A stretch of DNA of 64,000 nucleotides, from the NCBI GenBank assembly GCA_944386475.1, contig CALXBH010000072.1:1-64000 (forward strand). Direction: 5' to 3'. A model generated the notes under the pieces. The model did no database searches and was not told the DNA's origin. It saw nothing but the letters and a program-made list of their open reading frames with translations. Shown here piece after piece: positions 38,014 to 49,303 of this stretch; positions within the stretch are counted from its first letter, which is position 1; each line of letters opens with the position of its first letter. Made by a program: the position numbers and the translations under genes. The DNA comes from an uncultured Clostridia bacterium. Lineage in GTDB: Bacteria; Bacillota; Clostridia; Oscillospirales; Ruminococcaceae.

Positions 38014-39618
38014 TTACCGCCCGGATTTCTGGGCTAAATACTCCAGATATTCGTCGTAGGTCCCCACCCGGTCGGTGAGCTTGCCGTCGTTGCCGATCTC
38101 CATAATCCGGTCAGCCACCGTCTGGATAAACTGATGGTCGTAGGAGGAGAACAAAACATTCCCCTTAAAGTCGATAAGGCCGTTGTTCACCGCGGTGATG
38201 GATTCCAGATCCAGGTGGTTGGTAGGCTGGTCCAGCACCAGCACATTGGCCCCGAACATCATCATCCGGGAAAGCATACACCGCACCTTCTCGCCGCCGG
38301 ACAACACCTTCACCGGCTTTAACACATCGTCCCCGGAAAACAGCATCTTACCTAAAAAGCCCCGCAGATAGGTTTCGGTGGTGTCGGAGGAATACTGCTC
38401 CAGCCACCGGAGGATGGAAAGCTCGCACCCCTCAAAAAACCCGGAGTTATCCTTGGGGAAATAGGACTGGCTGGTGGTGCCGCCCCATTTATACCGGCCG
38501 GAATCCGGCTCCATTTCGCCCATGATGATCTGGAACAGGGTCGTGGTGGCGATCTCATTTTGTCCTACAAAAGCCACCTTTTCTCCCCGGTTGAGCCGGA
38601 AGGAGATGTTGTCCAGCACCTTGATGCCGTCGATGGTTTTGCAGAGGTTTTCCACCTCTAAAATATCCTTGCCGGCCTCCCGGTCCATGGTAAAGCCCAC
38701 ATAAGGGTACCGCCGGGAAGAGGCGGGCATTTCCTCCAGCGTCAGCTTTTCGATCAGTTTCCGGCGGGAGGTCGCCTGGCGGGATTTGGATTTGTTGGCG
38801 GAAAAGCGCTGGATAAAGCTTTCCAGCTCTTTGATTTTATCCTCTTTTTTCTTGTTCTGGTCTTTAATCATCCGCTGCATCATCTGGCTGGAATCATACC
38901 AGAAGTCATAGTTGCCCACGTAAATTTTGATCTTGTTATAGTCCACATCCACAATATGGGTGCAGATATTGTTTAAAAAGTGCCGGTCATGGGAGACGAC
39001 GATCACCGTACCTTCGTAGTCCATCAAAAAGTCTTCCAGCCAGTTGACCGAAAGCACATCCAGGCCGTTGGTGGGCTCGTCTAAAAGGATAATGTCCGGC
39101 TGGCCGAACAGGGCCTGGGCCAGCAGCACTTTAACCTTTTCCTTTTCCCCAAGGCTGCCCATCTGCTCCGACAAAAGCTCGGTATCAAGGCCCAGGCCCT
39201 GTAAAATCCGGCCCGCCTCGGTATCCGCGTCCCAGCCGTTTAATTCCGCGAATTCCCCTTCCAGCTCAGAGGCCAAAATCCCGTCTTCCTCGGTGAAATC
39301 CTCCCTGGCGTACAGCGCTTCCTTTTGCTGCATGATCTCATACAGCCGGGGATTCCCCTGGATGATGGTGTCCAGCACCGAAAATTCATCATAGGCAAAG
39401 TGGTTTTGTTTGAGCACCGACATGCGGGTTTTGGGATCCACAATCACCTCGCCGCTGGAGGGCTCCAGCTCCCCGGATAAAATCCGCAGGAAGGTGGATT
39501 TTCCCGCGCCGTTCGCGCCGATGACCCCATAGCAGTTGCCGGGGGTGAATTTTAAGTCCACATGGGAAAACAAAGCCTGACCGTTAAAGTTTAAGCTCAC
39601 ATTGGATACTGTAATCAT
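38014..39618 (-). CDS. ABC-F family ATP-binding protein (YkpA/YbiT-like)
   Basis: The 534-aa protein has two ABC domains. Site 1 is standard in Walker A (GANGAGKST) and Walker B (ILLDEPTNGLD), but the signature reads SLGEKEKVK instead of LSGGE. Site 2 has NEIATTT in place of GKST in Walker A and LDQPTNHLD, with Gln for the catalytic Glu, while its signature LSGGEKVRCML is normal. Degeneracy of this half fits what I recall of the YkpA/YbiT branch, but the Gln is notable. TTSQSYFPKDNS and SANKSKSRQATSRRK are also branch-typical. GGAGG precedes the ATG. A ribosome-associated role is inferred. Confidence 0.92.
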   Translation of the reverse strand: MITVSNVSLNFNGQALFSHVDLKFTPGNCYGVIGANGAGKSTFLRILSGELEPSSGEVIVDPKTRMSVLKQNHFAYDEFSVLDTIIQGNPRLYEIMQQKEALYAREDFTEEDGILASELEGEFAELNGWDADTEAGRILQGLGLDTELLSEQMGSLGEKEKVKVLLAQALFGQPDIILLDEPTNGLDVLSVNWLEDFLMDYEGTVIVVSHDRHFLNNICTHIVDVDYNKIKIYVGNYDFWYDSSQMMQRMIKDQNKKKEDKIKELESFIQRFSANKSKSRQATSRRKLIEKLTLEEMPASSRRYPYVGFTMDREAGKDILEVENLCKTIDGIKVLDNISFRLNRGEKVAFVGQNEIATTTLFQIIMGEMEPDSGRYKWGGTTSQSYFPKDNSGFFEGCELSILRWLEQYSSDTTETYLRGFLGKMLFSGDDVLKPVKVLSGGEKVRCMLSRMMMFGANVLVLDQPTNHLDLESITAVNNGLIDFKGNVLFSSYDHQFIQTVADRIMEIGNDGKLTDRVGTYDEYLEYLAQKSGR

Positions 39619-39734
39619 TTAATTCCTCCATTTTACGCGATACCAATCGGATACCCGCTCCAGGGCGCGGCAAAACCGCCGGGATAGCCTTTATTCGCAC
39701 GCCGTTATTGCCGAAAAACAAAAATCAAGCGTTA

Positions 39735-39930
39735 AACTGTCAAAACCGGCGACAGACCCATAAAAATCGTCACGCAGGCGGACCGACGCGCAAAGGTTCA
39801 TTGCAAAATGATAAATTTTGCAATGAACCGGCATAGCCGCTGTAGAGGCGGTTTTCGGCACTGAAATGATTAGAAGGGGGAAAAGCCCCTCTTCTACAAG
39901 CTCTGCGGCTATTATACCATATGATGATTA
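39735..39930. repeat. Dispersed multi-hairpin intergenic repeat, copy C
   Basis: Starts with GTCAAAACCGGCGACA. A perfect 15-bp stem follows, GGTTCATTGCAAAAT/ATTTTGCAATGAACC (39795-39829), and then AGAAGGGG...CCCCTCTTCT and CTCTGCGGCTATTATACCAT. The last two blocks recur in copy B. The 639-bp gap 39619-40257 contains copies C and B, a terminator and no gene. Confidence 0.7.
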
Positions 39931-39966
39931 ATTGGCTGTTGAAAGCCGGTATTGATCGGTTAAATC

Positions 39967-40095
39967 GTCAAAAACCGGCGACACGTGCGGCGGTTTTTGA
40001 CATACAGCAAATCCCGCAATGCCGGGATTTGCTGGGGGAATGTTAGAAGGGGGGCTTGCCCCTCTTCTACAGACTCTGTGGCTATTATACCATGA
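39967..40095. repeat. Dispersed multi-hairpin intergenic repeat, copy B
   Basis: GTCAAAAACCG/CGGTTTTTGAC (39967-40001), AGCAAATCCCG/CGGGATTTGCT (about 40006-40033) and AGAAGGGG/CCCCTCTTCT follow in order, then CTCTGTGGCTATTATACCAT. The first two hairpins match copy A, the last blocks match copy C. Confidence 0.75.
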
Positions 40096-40207
40096 GCACA
40101 GCGTGCGAATGGTATAATTGGCGATTTTCACCGGTTGCCCCGTTAGGGGCGAGGTGAACGCCGTAAAGATAACGTATAATAGCCGTTTCACGGTTATTAT
40201 ACCACAC

Positions 40208-40252
40208 TTTTTAAAAAACGGAAGGGGAAATACTCCTCTTCCGTTTTTTAAA
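40208..40252 (-). terminator. Terminator of the 105-aa HTH gene
   Basis: AAAAAACGGAAG and CTTCCGTTTTTT form a stem just past the minus-strand stop codon. The T-run follows on the minus strand. Confidence 0.8.
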
Positions 40253-40257
40253 GGGTT

Positions 40258-40575
40258 TTATTCCTCGTCGGAGGCATCTGCGGCGGGGGCATCCCCATCA
40301 GGGGGCGGGGGGAAATCCTCCTCCGGGCCCAAAACGTCCGCAACCGTCACCCCGAAGATTTTGGAAAACGCCCAAAGCTCCCGGTCGCACAGCCGCCGGG
40401 AACCGTATTCGATCCCCGACAAAGCGTCCACGCCCATGTGCACGCCATAGGGAGCCAGCATAGCCACCGTTTGCTTCCGGCTGAACCGGCAGTACTGCCG
40501 GTAAAACCGGATCCGTTTGCCGCAAAGATTTTTTTGCGCCCCTTCTTGGAGCAGCGCCCCCTTTGATCTTCTCAT
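40258..40575 (-). CDS. Small HTH (XRE-like) protein with acidic tail
   Basis: The 105-aa protein has an HTH_3-like core: NLCGKRIRFYRQYCRFSRKQ, ALSGIEYGSRRLCDRELWAF and KIFGVTVADVLG. It ends in a Pro/Asp/Glu-rich tail. GGAGGG lies 9 bp before the ATG. A dyad in the promoter region suggests autoregulation. Target genes unknown. Confidence 0.75.
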   Translation of the reverse strand: MRRSKGALLQEGAQKNLCGKRIRFYRQYCRFSRKQTVAMLAPYGVHMGVDALSGIEYGSRRLCDRELWAFSKIFGVTVADVLGPEEDFPPPPDGDAPAADASDEE

Positions 40576-40598
40576 ACTGAATCACCCTCCTAATTTTG

Positions 40599-40617
40599 TA
40601 GATATAAAATGTATCTA
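40599..40617 (-). promoter_or_regulatory. Dyad in the promoter of the 105-aa HTH gene
   Basis: TAGATA (40599-40604) and TATCTA (40612-40617) form an inverted repeat with a 7-bp AT spacer, about 25-40 bp ahead of the ATG and over the likely -10. Confidence 0.4.
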
Positions 40618-40790
40618 TTTTCCCATCTTAACACAAATTCGTTCTATAATAAATACATTCCTATAGAAAGATGTTTTTATGGAAACATTCGTTTGATTGT
40701 TTGAATGAACAACGAGCGATAAACACTGGTGAAATCCAGAAGCAAAAAATGCAGCTTAAATACTTAAAAAAGCAGCTGTCGGGATGATGT

Positions 40791-42858
<2,068 letters not shown>

Positions 42859-42923
42859 TCAATCCTTTCCGTTACGGTTTCTTATCAAAAGGGATTCGCT
42901 TTTTACAAAAGGGGCTTCGGGGG

Positions 42924-43211
<288 letters not shown>

Positions 43212-43241
43212 TTATTCCTCCCTAGTGAATTTTGATAACTG

Positions 43242-43268
43242 TTAGCACTCATTCTCCTGGAGTGCTAA
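43242..43268 (-). promoter_or_regulatory. CIRCE operator (HrcA site)
   Basis: TTAGCACTC, nine bases, GAGTGCTAA: a perfect match to the CIRCE consensus. It should bind the HrcA repressor and give heat-shock control of groESL. hrcA is not in this window. Confidence 0.97.
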
Positions 43269-43276
43269 CAGTACCT

Positions 43277-43304
43277 ATTTTATCCAATAATTATGAAAAA
43301 TCAA
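43277..43304 (-). promoter_or_regulatory. groESL promoter
   Basis: On the minus strand TTGATT (43299-43304), 16 bp and TAAAAT (43277-43282), directly upstream of CIRCE. Confidence 0.7.
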
Positions 43305-43333
43305 GCCTTGAAATATGAACAAAATAAAAATTG

Positions 43334-43368
43334 GGGAATTCCATAAAGAATTTATAAGGAAAATTCCC
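43334..43368 (-). terminator. Probable prmA terminator
   Basis: GGGAATTCC and GGAAAATTCCC form an imperfect stem, with AATTTTTATTTTG after it on the minus strand. Confidence 0.5.
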
Positions 43369-43404
43369 GGTTTTATGCAAGCCTCCAGTGAAAAGCAGCG
43401 CATC

Positions 43405-44358
43405 TTAGCGCTGTGCACAGCGCAAGGCCACCCAGCCGCCGTCTTCCAGACGCTCTTTCACGGCAAAGCCCTCCCCCTTAAGGGCGTCGAGCACATCCTG
43501 CTCCCTGGTGTCGATGATGCCGGAAAGCAATAAGCAGCCGCCGGGAGCCATTCTGCTCCCAATTTCGGACAGCAGGCTGATGATTACATCCGCCACAATG
43601 TTCATGCAGACCACGTCATATTCCCCGGCGGTCTGCTCCTTGGTGGACAAAAGGTCGCCGCAGTAAAACCGCACCTTGTCTTTTACCCCGTTAAGCTCCG
43701 CGTTTTCATAGGCGATCTTCACCGCCATCTCGTCAATGTCGATGCCCACAGCGCTCTTCGCACCCAGCAGCACCCCGGTGATCGCCAGAATCCCGCTGCC
43801 GCAGCCCACGTCAAACACCTGCATCCCCGGCTTTATTTGCTGCTCTAAAAGCTCCATGCAAAGGCGGGTGGTGTTGTGCTGGCCGGTGCCGAAGGCCATG
43901 CCGGGGTTTAAAATCACCGGGATCCGCCCCGCTTCCTCTTTCTGTTCCCAGCAGGGGCAGATGAGCAGCCGCTCACCCACCGGGGTGGGGTGGTAATATT
44001 TTTTCCACTCGTTGGCCCAGTCCTCCTCGTTAATGTCCGAAAGCTCCATAAAAAGCCGCCCTAAGTCGATGCCGGGGCAGAGGGAGGGGAGCTCTTTTAT
44101 CCTGCGGCGGATCTCCAGCAGCATATCCGCCCCTTGTGGATTGCGGGGCAGGTAAAAGGTCACACAGGTCTCACAGTCCTTTAACCGCAGCAAGCTTTCA
44201 TCCACCATATCCCAGTGAACGGTGGTATCGGTTAAAAACTCCTCAAAATCCTTGGCGTCCTCGATGGAAAACCCATTAATCCCCGCGCCTACCAACATGC
44301 CGCACACGCAGTCTGCTCCTTCGGTGGTGGTATAAATCTTTGCTTGTGTCCATTCCAT
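43405..44358 (-). CDS. prmA: Ribosomal protein L11 methyltransferase
   Basis: PrmA methylates ribosomal protein L11 using SAM. The start at 44358 (MEWTQAKIYT) has AAAGGATGG at normal distance; an ATG four codons earlier sits too close. The 317-aa product has an N-terminal recognition domain (ADCVCGMLVGAGINGFSIED), a linker, and the SAM domain with FDVGCGSGILAITGVLLGA, GIDIDEMAVKIAYENA and the NIVADVI active-site strand. It follows the GNAT gene by 23 bp. Confidence 0.95.
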   Translation of the reverse strand: MEWTQAKIYTTTEGADCVCGMLVGAGINGFSIEDAKDFEEFLTDTTVHWDMVDESLLRLKDCETCVTFYLPRNPQGADMLLEIRRRIKELPSLCPGIDLGRLFMELSDINEEDWANEWKKYYHPTPVGERLLICPCWEQKEEAGRIPVILNPGMAFGTGQHNTTRLCMELLEQQIKPGMQVFDVGCGSGILAITGVLLGAKSAVGIDIDEMAVKIAYENAELNGVKDKVRFYCGDLLSTKEQTAGEYDVVCMNIVADVIISLLSEIGSRMAPGGCLLLSGIIDTREQDVLDALKGEGFAVKERLEDGGWVALRCAQR

Positions 44359-44381
44359 TTTTATTTCCATCCTTTTTCCGT

Positions 44382-44894
44382 TTATTTTTCCGCGATCTTT
44401 GCCAGCATCTCCAGCTCGGTCAGTTCTCCGCCCGGGCAGGGATCCTTCCGCTGCCGGCCGGTAAACTGAAAGCCCATATGCCGGTAAAAATCAATGGCGT
44501 TTTGGTTGCCGTCCAGCACATATAACACGACCTGCGGGAAGGGAAGGCGGCGAAAGCACTCTTTTAGCAGCGCCCGGCCCAGCCCCTGTTTTTGATAAGC
44601 CCGCAGCAAATACAGCCCGATCACCTCGGAGGTATCTTCCCGCTCCACAAAGGGACGCGCTTTGGCGGCATAGCCCACAAAGCCGGCCACCTCCCGCTGT
44701 TTTGTTAAAACGACCAGGGCGTCGCCCAGCCGGTGCGCGGCGATATCCACGCACTGTTCCAGCGTGCGGGAGTTTAGGACTTCATCCGGCATTAGTCCCC
44801 GGTAGGTCTCCTCCCAGCCCTGGTAAAGAACCTTTCCCACGCCGGCGGCATAGGCAGGCTCCATATCCTGAATGGAAAAACCCTTTGGCAGCAC
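44382..44894 (-). CDS. GNAT family N-acetyltransferase
   Basis: The 170-aa protein has the acetyl-CoA loop YLLRAYQKQGLGRALLKECF and the late NAIDFYRHMGFQFTGRQ. The EETYRGLMPDEVL start is typical of the GNAT branch acting on small substrates. Its neighbour prmA suggests no specific partner. Substrate unknown. Confidence 0.88.
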   Translation of the reverse strand: MLPKGFSIQDMEPAYAAGVGKVLYQGWEETYRGLMPDEVLNSRTLEQCVDIAAHRLGDALVVLTKQREVAGFVGYAAKARPFVEREDTSEVIGLYLLRAYQKQGLGRALLKECFRRLPFPQVVLYVLDGNQNAIDFYRHMGFQFTGRQRKDPCPGGELTELEMLAKIAEK

Positions 44895-44972
44895 CGGAAC
44901 CCCTCCTTTTTTCTGTGATAAATCCCTTCCTTCTTACCTTACCATATTTTTCAGAAACTCTCAATGCAAAAA

Positions 44973-45004
44973 AAAGTACTGCAAAGCAACCACTTTGCAG
45001 TACT
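44973..45004 (-). terminator. Terminator of the htrA unit
   Basis: AGTACTGCAAAG (44975-44986) pairs with CTTTGCAGTACT (44993-45004), followed on the minus strand by TTTTTTTTGC. Confidence 0.9.
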
Positions 45005-45022
45005 CTTTAAAATCAATGTTAT

Positions 45023-46681
45023 TTAATTGCCGAAGGGATTGGTCTGCTGCTGGGTGGTGGAAGAGGTGAATTGCCCTCTGTCCTCCTCCAAGGTCACCGT
45101 AACGTTAAAGGTGGTGCCGTCCCGTCCTGCGGCAGAAAAGCGGTAAATGGTCAATTCTACCGTGTCTCCCGGCTTTTTGTTTTCCAAAATACTAGCGACT
45201 GTTTCCGCATCGCTTACATTCTGGCCGTCGATCTGGGTAATGATATCCTGGGAACGCACGCCCTGGGCATAAGCGTCGGTGGTCTCGTCCACATCGATGA
45301 CAAACAGGCCGGCAGGGACGTTTGACAGCTGGGCGGACACCTCGTCGATCTGCTGATAGGTGATGCCGATGCGGGGCCGGTCTTTTACATAGCCGTACTG
45401 CATCAGGGAATTGATGACAGGCAGCGCTTCGTTGGTGGGGATGGCAAAACCGATGCCCTCATAGTCGGTGGCCGCGATCTTGGAGGAGTTGATGCCGATG
45501 ACCTGGCCGTATTCGTTGACCAGCGCGCCGCCCGAGTTACCGGGATTGATGGCCGCGTCAGTCTGAATGCAATTCATATCATAGCCGGTGGAGCTGTCTC
45601 GCACCAGCCGGTCGGTGGCGGAGACGATTCCCTGGGTAACGCTTCCCGCCAGGCTCAGCCCACTGGGGTTGCCGATGGCCAGCACCGTTTCGCCCACCTC
45701 AACCTGAGAGGAATCTCCCAGCGTGGCAGGGGAGAGGTTGTCGGCATCGATCTTGATAACCGCTAAATCGGTTCTGCTGTCGACTCCGATTGTTTCAGCA
45801 GTGTATTCCTCTTCGTTGTCCAGCACCACCTTGATGCTGGCAGCGTCTTCAACCACATGGGCGTTAGTGACAATATAGCCGCTTTCGTCCAGGATGATGC
45901 CGCTGCCCTCCGCTGAGGCCTGCCCAATCTCCTGAATCGACTGGGCCTGGGTGTACACCACAATGCCCACTACAGAAGGCCGGACCTTTTTGGCGATAGC
46001 AGTGGTAGTCATCTTGCCGTCGGAGGTAGTCTCTGTGGTGTTGGTTTCGGGCTTATTCTCCAGCGTCAAATCGGGAGCGTCAGCGTTTTGCTGTTCGCTG
46101 GAAGTGCTTCCTGTATCCGTCCCTCTGGACTGAAGGATGGCATAGCCGGCAAAGCTTCCCGCCGTCAGCACAAACACGATGGTAATCACGATGGAAAAGA
46201 TCATCAGCCCCTTGTTTTTGTGCTGTTTTGGGGGCTTGGCATTGTCTTGAAAGTTGCCGGGTTGGTCATAGTCCGGGAAAGCCCATTCGCCTTGTCCGGT
46301 TTTAGGCGGATGCGCCGCAAAGGGCGAACCGTTTGGCGGTGTGGTCTGATAAGCATTCCCGGGGGTGCCATAACCGCTCCCCACTCCGCTATAGGAGGGC
46401 TGTGCCTGTCCATAGGAGTCCTGACCGGCGGCATGCGATTGCCCCTGATCGAAGGAAGAAGGCTCCTGCGCATTTTGGGAAGCAGCCGGTTCTCCCGCCG
46501 GAACGTCTTGCCCGGGAGCGCTGTTATCCCAGGAAGAGGACTGCTCGGTTTCCGGTTGTTCCCGAGGGTTGCTTTCCCGCATGGTAAAGGTCTCTCCCTC
46601 CACCGTGGAACCGTCCTGCTTTGGCTCTTCCGGCTGGTTATTCTGGTTATTTGTATTCATTGGATTGTTAAAGTCATCCAT
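45023..46681 (-). CDS. HtrA/DegP-like membrane-anchored serine protease with PDZ domain
   Basis: The 552-aa protein has a long cytosolic, Gln/Pro/Ser-rich low-complexity N-terminus (about 1-150) and one membrane segment (GLMIFSIVITIVFVLTAGSF). A trypsin-like domain outside the cell follows, and a C-terminal PDZ domain (IGITYQQIDEV...GVRSQDIITQIDGQNV). The catalytic triad is visible as His in VTNAHVV (about 275), Asp in RTDLAVIKID (about 305) and Ser in NPGNSGGALV (about 382). It handles misfolded envelope proteins by family knowledge. It lies after a two-component system on the same strand, which may control it. Confidence 0.94.
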   Translation of the reverse strand: MDDFNNPMNTNNQNNQPEEPKQDGSTVEGETFTMRESNPREQPETEQSSSWDNSAPGQDVPAGEPAASQNAQEPSSFDQGQSHAAGQDSYGQAQPSYSGVGSGYGTPGNAYQTTPPNGSPFAAHPPKTGQGEWAFPDYDQPGNFQDNAKPPKQHKNKGLMIFSIVITIVFVLTAGSFAGYAILQSRGTDTGSTSSEQQNADAPDLTLENKPETNTTETTSDGKMTTTAIAKKVRPSVVGIVVYTQAQSIQEIGQASAEGSGIILDESGYIVTNAHVVEDAASIKVVLDNEEEYTAETIGVDSRTDLAVIKIDADNLSPATLGDSSQVEVGETVLAIGNPSGLSLAGSVTQGIVSATDRLVRDSSTGYDMNCIQTDAAINPGNSGGALVNEYGQVIGINSSKIAATDYEGIGFAIPTNEALPVINSLMQYGYVKDRPRIGITYQQIDEVSAQLSNVPAGLFVIDVDETTDAYAQGVRSQDIITQIDGQNVSDAETVASILENKKPGDTVELTIYRFSAAGRDGTTFNVTVTLEEDRGQFTSSTTQQQTNPFGN

Positions 46682-46787
46682 AAGGATTCCCCTTTCCAGA
46701 AATCAAGTTCTTTCAGCACACTTTTCAGTATACCGGCAGGATGTGAATAAGAAGTAAACGTCTCATAAATCCTTAAACCAATAATTT

Positions 46788-48251
46788 TTAACTTTTCTTT
46801 AACTTGGGCGTCAGCTTGGAATGCTTGCCCGCAGGAATAGAAAAGACAAACTCGGTGTATTCTCCCTGAATGCTGCGCACCATAATATCGCCCTGGTGGA
46901 GATTAACAATGGATTTAACAATATAAAGCCCCAGGCCCACGCCGTTTTTATCCAGGCTTCTGGACTTGTCGGTTTTATAGAACCGGTCAAACACATGGGG
47001 AAGCTCGTCTTTCGCGAGCCCCTGTCCGGAATTTTTGACCCCGACGATGACAAAACCGTTTTCCTTCGTCAGGTTAAACTCCAGATATCCGCCGTCGTTG
47101 ACGAATTTCACCGCGTTTTCCGTCAGGTTGTAAATCACCTGGTGGATAAGATCCGGATCAGCCTCCACCAGCAGCTTTTCGTGGTCAAGGCCCCGCACCT
47201 CCAGGTGCTTGGCGTCGATCTGCTGCTCAAAGCTGAACACCGTCTGGCAGATGGTATCCACAATATTAAAGGAGGAGTAGTTAAGCTTCATCTCGCCCGC
47301 TTCGATCTTGGCCATGTTGAGCATCGAACGCACCAGCCGGGACAGACGCTTGATCTCATCGGACACAATTTGCAGATAATGCTTTTCCTTGTCGGGAGGG
47401 ATGGTGCCGTCCAAAATTCCGTCAATAAAGCCGCCGATGGAAGTCATGGGCGTCTTCAGCTCGTGGGAGACATTGGCTACAAACGAACGGCTCATATTCT
47501 CCTGAATGGAAAGGGAATTGGCCATGTTGTTTAAAGACAGCGCCAGCTGGGCGACCTCATCTTCACCATGCACCTGTATCCGGGCGGAAAAATCCCCCTG
47601 GCCAAACCGCTTGGCGGCCACAGACATCTCCCGCAGGGGCTTTACCATCTGGCGGGTGCTGAAATACAGGATAATTGAAGAAAACAGCAAAACAGTGACA
47701 GAGGAAACCAAAAAGATCTTAAAGATTTCCACCAAAAATACATTGAGGGTGTTGGCCGGGGTTGCGGCAAATACAAAGCCCAACAGCGTCCCGCTGTCCG
47801 ACCGGAAGGGGACCCCTACGGTGTAATAGGCTTCTTTATAAATGCCGCCGAAGGTGCCGGTAGCCTGGTAACCGCTTTGCTGAGTGATGCTTAAAATAGC
47901 CTCCGGCACCTTATAGGTGGTATGAACACAGGGCTCCTCCTCGGTGCAGTAAAGGGTCTTTCCGCTGCTGTCGGTGAGGAAGAAATTCGCTTCGGTCGCC
48001 GAACTCAGGACGCTGAAGGAGATCGCCACCGTGTCCAAAGAGACCTCATAATTACCGGTGGTCAGGTTTACCTGGGTATCGTTTTTGGCCATCCGTGCCG
48101 CCATATCCACGTTGGTGGACAACAGGGTATATTTTTCGTTTTTAAAATACTGGGAGGCAAACGCCAGCAGCACAGCGCCCAGCACCGTGATGCTGATAAT
48201 GATAATCGCCGCACAAACGGAAAAATATTTGGCAAAGATACTTTTTTGCAT
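46788..48251 (-). CDS. Sensor histidine kinase
   Basis: The 487-aa kinase has membrane segments near residues 11-33 and 165-190, with a sensory outer domain between them. A HAMP linker follows (STRQMVKPLREMSVAAKRFGQG), then the phospho-acceptor His in VANVSHELKTPMTSI (about 262) and the ATPase boxes NLTENAVKFV, GQGLAKDELPHVFDRFY and GVGLGLYIVKSIV. It starts 16 bp after its response regulator. The signal is unknown; the outer domain looks like a double CACHE or PAS-like fold, not certain. Confidence 0.95.
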   Translation of the reverse strand: MQKSIFAKYFSVCAAIIIISITVLGAVLLAFASQYFKNEKYTLLSTNVDMAARMAKNDTQVNLTTGNYEVSLDTVAISFSVLSSATEANFFLTDSSGKTLYCTEEEPCVHTTYKVPEAILSITQQSGYQATGTFGGIYKEAYYTVGVPFRSDSGTLLGFVFAATPANTLNVFLVEIFKIFLVSSVTVLLFSSIILYFSTRQMVKPLREMSVAAKRFGQGDFSARIQVHGEDEVAQLALSLNNMANSLSIQENMSRSFVANVSHELKTPMTSIGGFIDGILDGTIPPDKEKHYLQIVSDEIKRLSRLVRSMLNMAKIEAGEMKLNYSSFNIVDTICQTVFSFEQQIDAKHLEVRGLDHEKLLVEADPDLIHQVIYNLTENAVKFVNDGGYLEFNLTKENGFVIVGVKNSGQGLAKDELPHVFDRFYKTDKSRSLDKNGVGLGLYIVKSIVNLHQGDIMVRSIQGEYTEFVFSIPAGKHSKLTPKLKKS

Positions 48252-48267
48252 GGATCATCCGCCGTTT

Positions 48268-48960
48268 CTATTCATTAACCTCAAATTTGTATCCAACGCC
48301 CCAGACGGTTTTCAGCGCCCATTTGTCGGATACTCCTTCCAGCTTTTCACGAAGTCGTTTAACATGTACGTCGATGGTGCGGGAGTCGCCGTAATATTCA
48401 AATCCCCACACCTCGTCCAGCAGCTGATCCCGGGTAAACACCCGATTGGGATTGGAGGCTAAATGGAACAAAAGCTCCAGCTCCTTGGGAGGGGTGTCGA
48501 TCACCTTGCCGTCCACCTTCAGCTCATAACGGGTCATGTTGACGGTCAGCTTGTCATAGCTGACCTCCTTGATCTCCCCGCCGCCGCTTTGCTGGTTAAT
48601 CCGCCGGAGCACCGCTTTAATACGGGCCACAATCTCCTTGGTGTCAAAGGGCTTGACCACATAGTCATCGGCCCCCAGCTCCAGCCCCAGCACCTTGTCG
48701 AAGGTTTCACCCTTGGCGGTGAGCATAATAATCGGCACGTTGGATTTTTTGCGGATCTCCCGGCAGACCTGCCAGCCGTCCAGCCCGGGGAGCATGATGT
48801 CCAGTAAAATCAGGTCCGGCTTTAAGGCGTTAAACTTTACCACCGCTTCCTCACCGTCGTGGGAGAGGATTACGCTGTAGCCCTCTTTTTCCAGATACAG
48901 CCGCAAAAGCTCGCAAATATTTTTATCGTCATCTACAACCAAAATTTTTCCTAAAGACAT
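48268..48960 (-). CDS. OmpR-family response regulator
   Basis: The 230-aa regulator starts at 48960 (MSLGKILVVDDDKN), with GGAGG 9 bp upstream; the open frame continues upstream without meaning. The receiver domain has the acidic pocket VDDD and phospho-acceptor Asp54 in LILLDIMLPGLDG. The winged-helix output domain ends with RVFTRDQLLDEVWGFEYYGD, DVHVKRLREKLE and VWGVGYKFEV. It is paired with the kinase downstream. Confidence 0.96.
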   Translation of the reverse strand: MSLGKILVVDDDKNICELLRLYLEKEGYSVILSHDGEEAVVKFNALKPDLILLDIMLPGLDGWQVCREIRKKSNVPIIMLTAKGETFDKVLGLELGADDYVVKPFDTKEIVARIKAVLRRINQQSGGGEIKEVSYDKLTVNMTRYELKVDGKVIDTPPKELELLFHLASNPNRVFTRDQLLDEVWGFEYYGDSRTIDVHVKRLREKLEGVSDKWALKTVWGVGYKFEVNE

Positions 48961-49047
48961 GGTTTTGTACCTCCTTCGTTTATCGGCAGGTTTCCTTGAC
49001 AGAGACCTGCTTAAAAGCAGACCCCGCAATTATTAATTACAGTTAAT

Positions 49048-49075
49048 ATTATAATCTATTCATATTTTCAGAAGT
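49048..49075 (-). promoter_or_regulatory. Putative promoter of the two-component system
   Basis: On the minus strand a perfect TATAAT (49048-49053) lies about 90 bp ahead of the regulator start. No good -35 exists at 17 bp; a TTCACTTCTGAA stretch in that place could be an activator site. Confidence 0.4.
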
Positions 49076-49213
49076 GAACATTTTATAAACCTTTTTCCAT
49101 AACTTTTTTAAACAAAATTCATCATATTATGTCGAGCGGTGCAGTTTAAAACCAATCCCGCCAATGGGTGAGCTGTTTTTCTCTTTTTCCAGGCCTTTTC
49201 TCCCGGGGAAGGC

Positions 49214-49242
49214 TTGCAGAATTTTGCCGTCCCATGTATAAT
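49214..49242 (+). promoter_or_regulatory. ychF promoter
   Basis: TTGCAG (49214-49219), a 17-bp spacer and a perfect TATAAT (49237-49242). The 470-bp gap between the two-component system and ychF holds this, the double dyad (49255-49284) and a leader hairpin. Confidence 0.75.
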
Positions 49243-49254
49243 ACAGATAGCTCT

Positions 49255-49284
49255 ATGCAGACAGCTGCATGCAGATAACTGCAT
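49255..49284 (+). promoter_or_regulatory. Double overlapping dyad downstream of the ychF promoter
   Basis: ATGCAG-ACAG-CTGCAT (49255-49270) and ATGCAG-ATAA-CTGCAT (49269-49284) share two bases. They lie where transcription would start, a usual place for a repressor site. Confidence 0.55.
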
Positions 49285-49303
49285 GGAACAATTCCCCTTG
49301 TTT

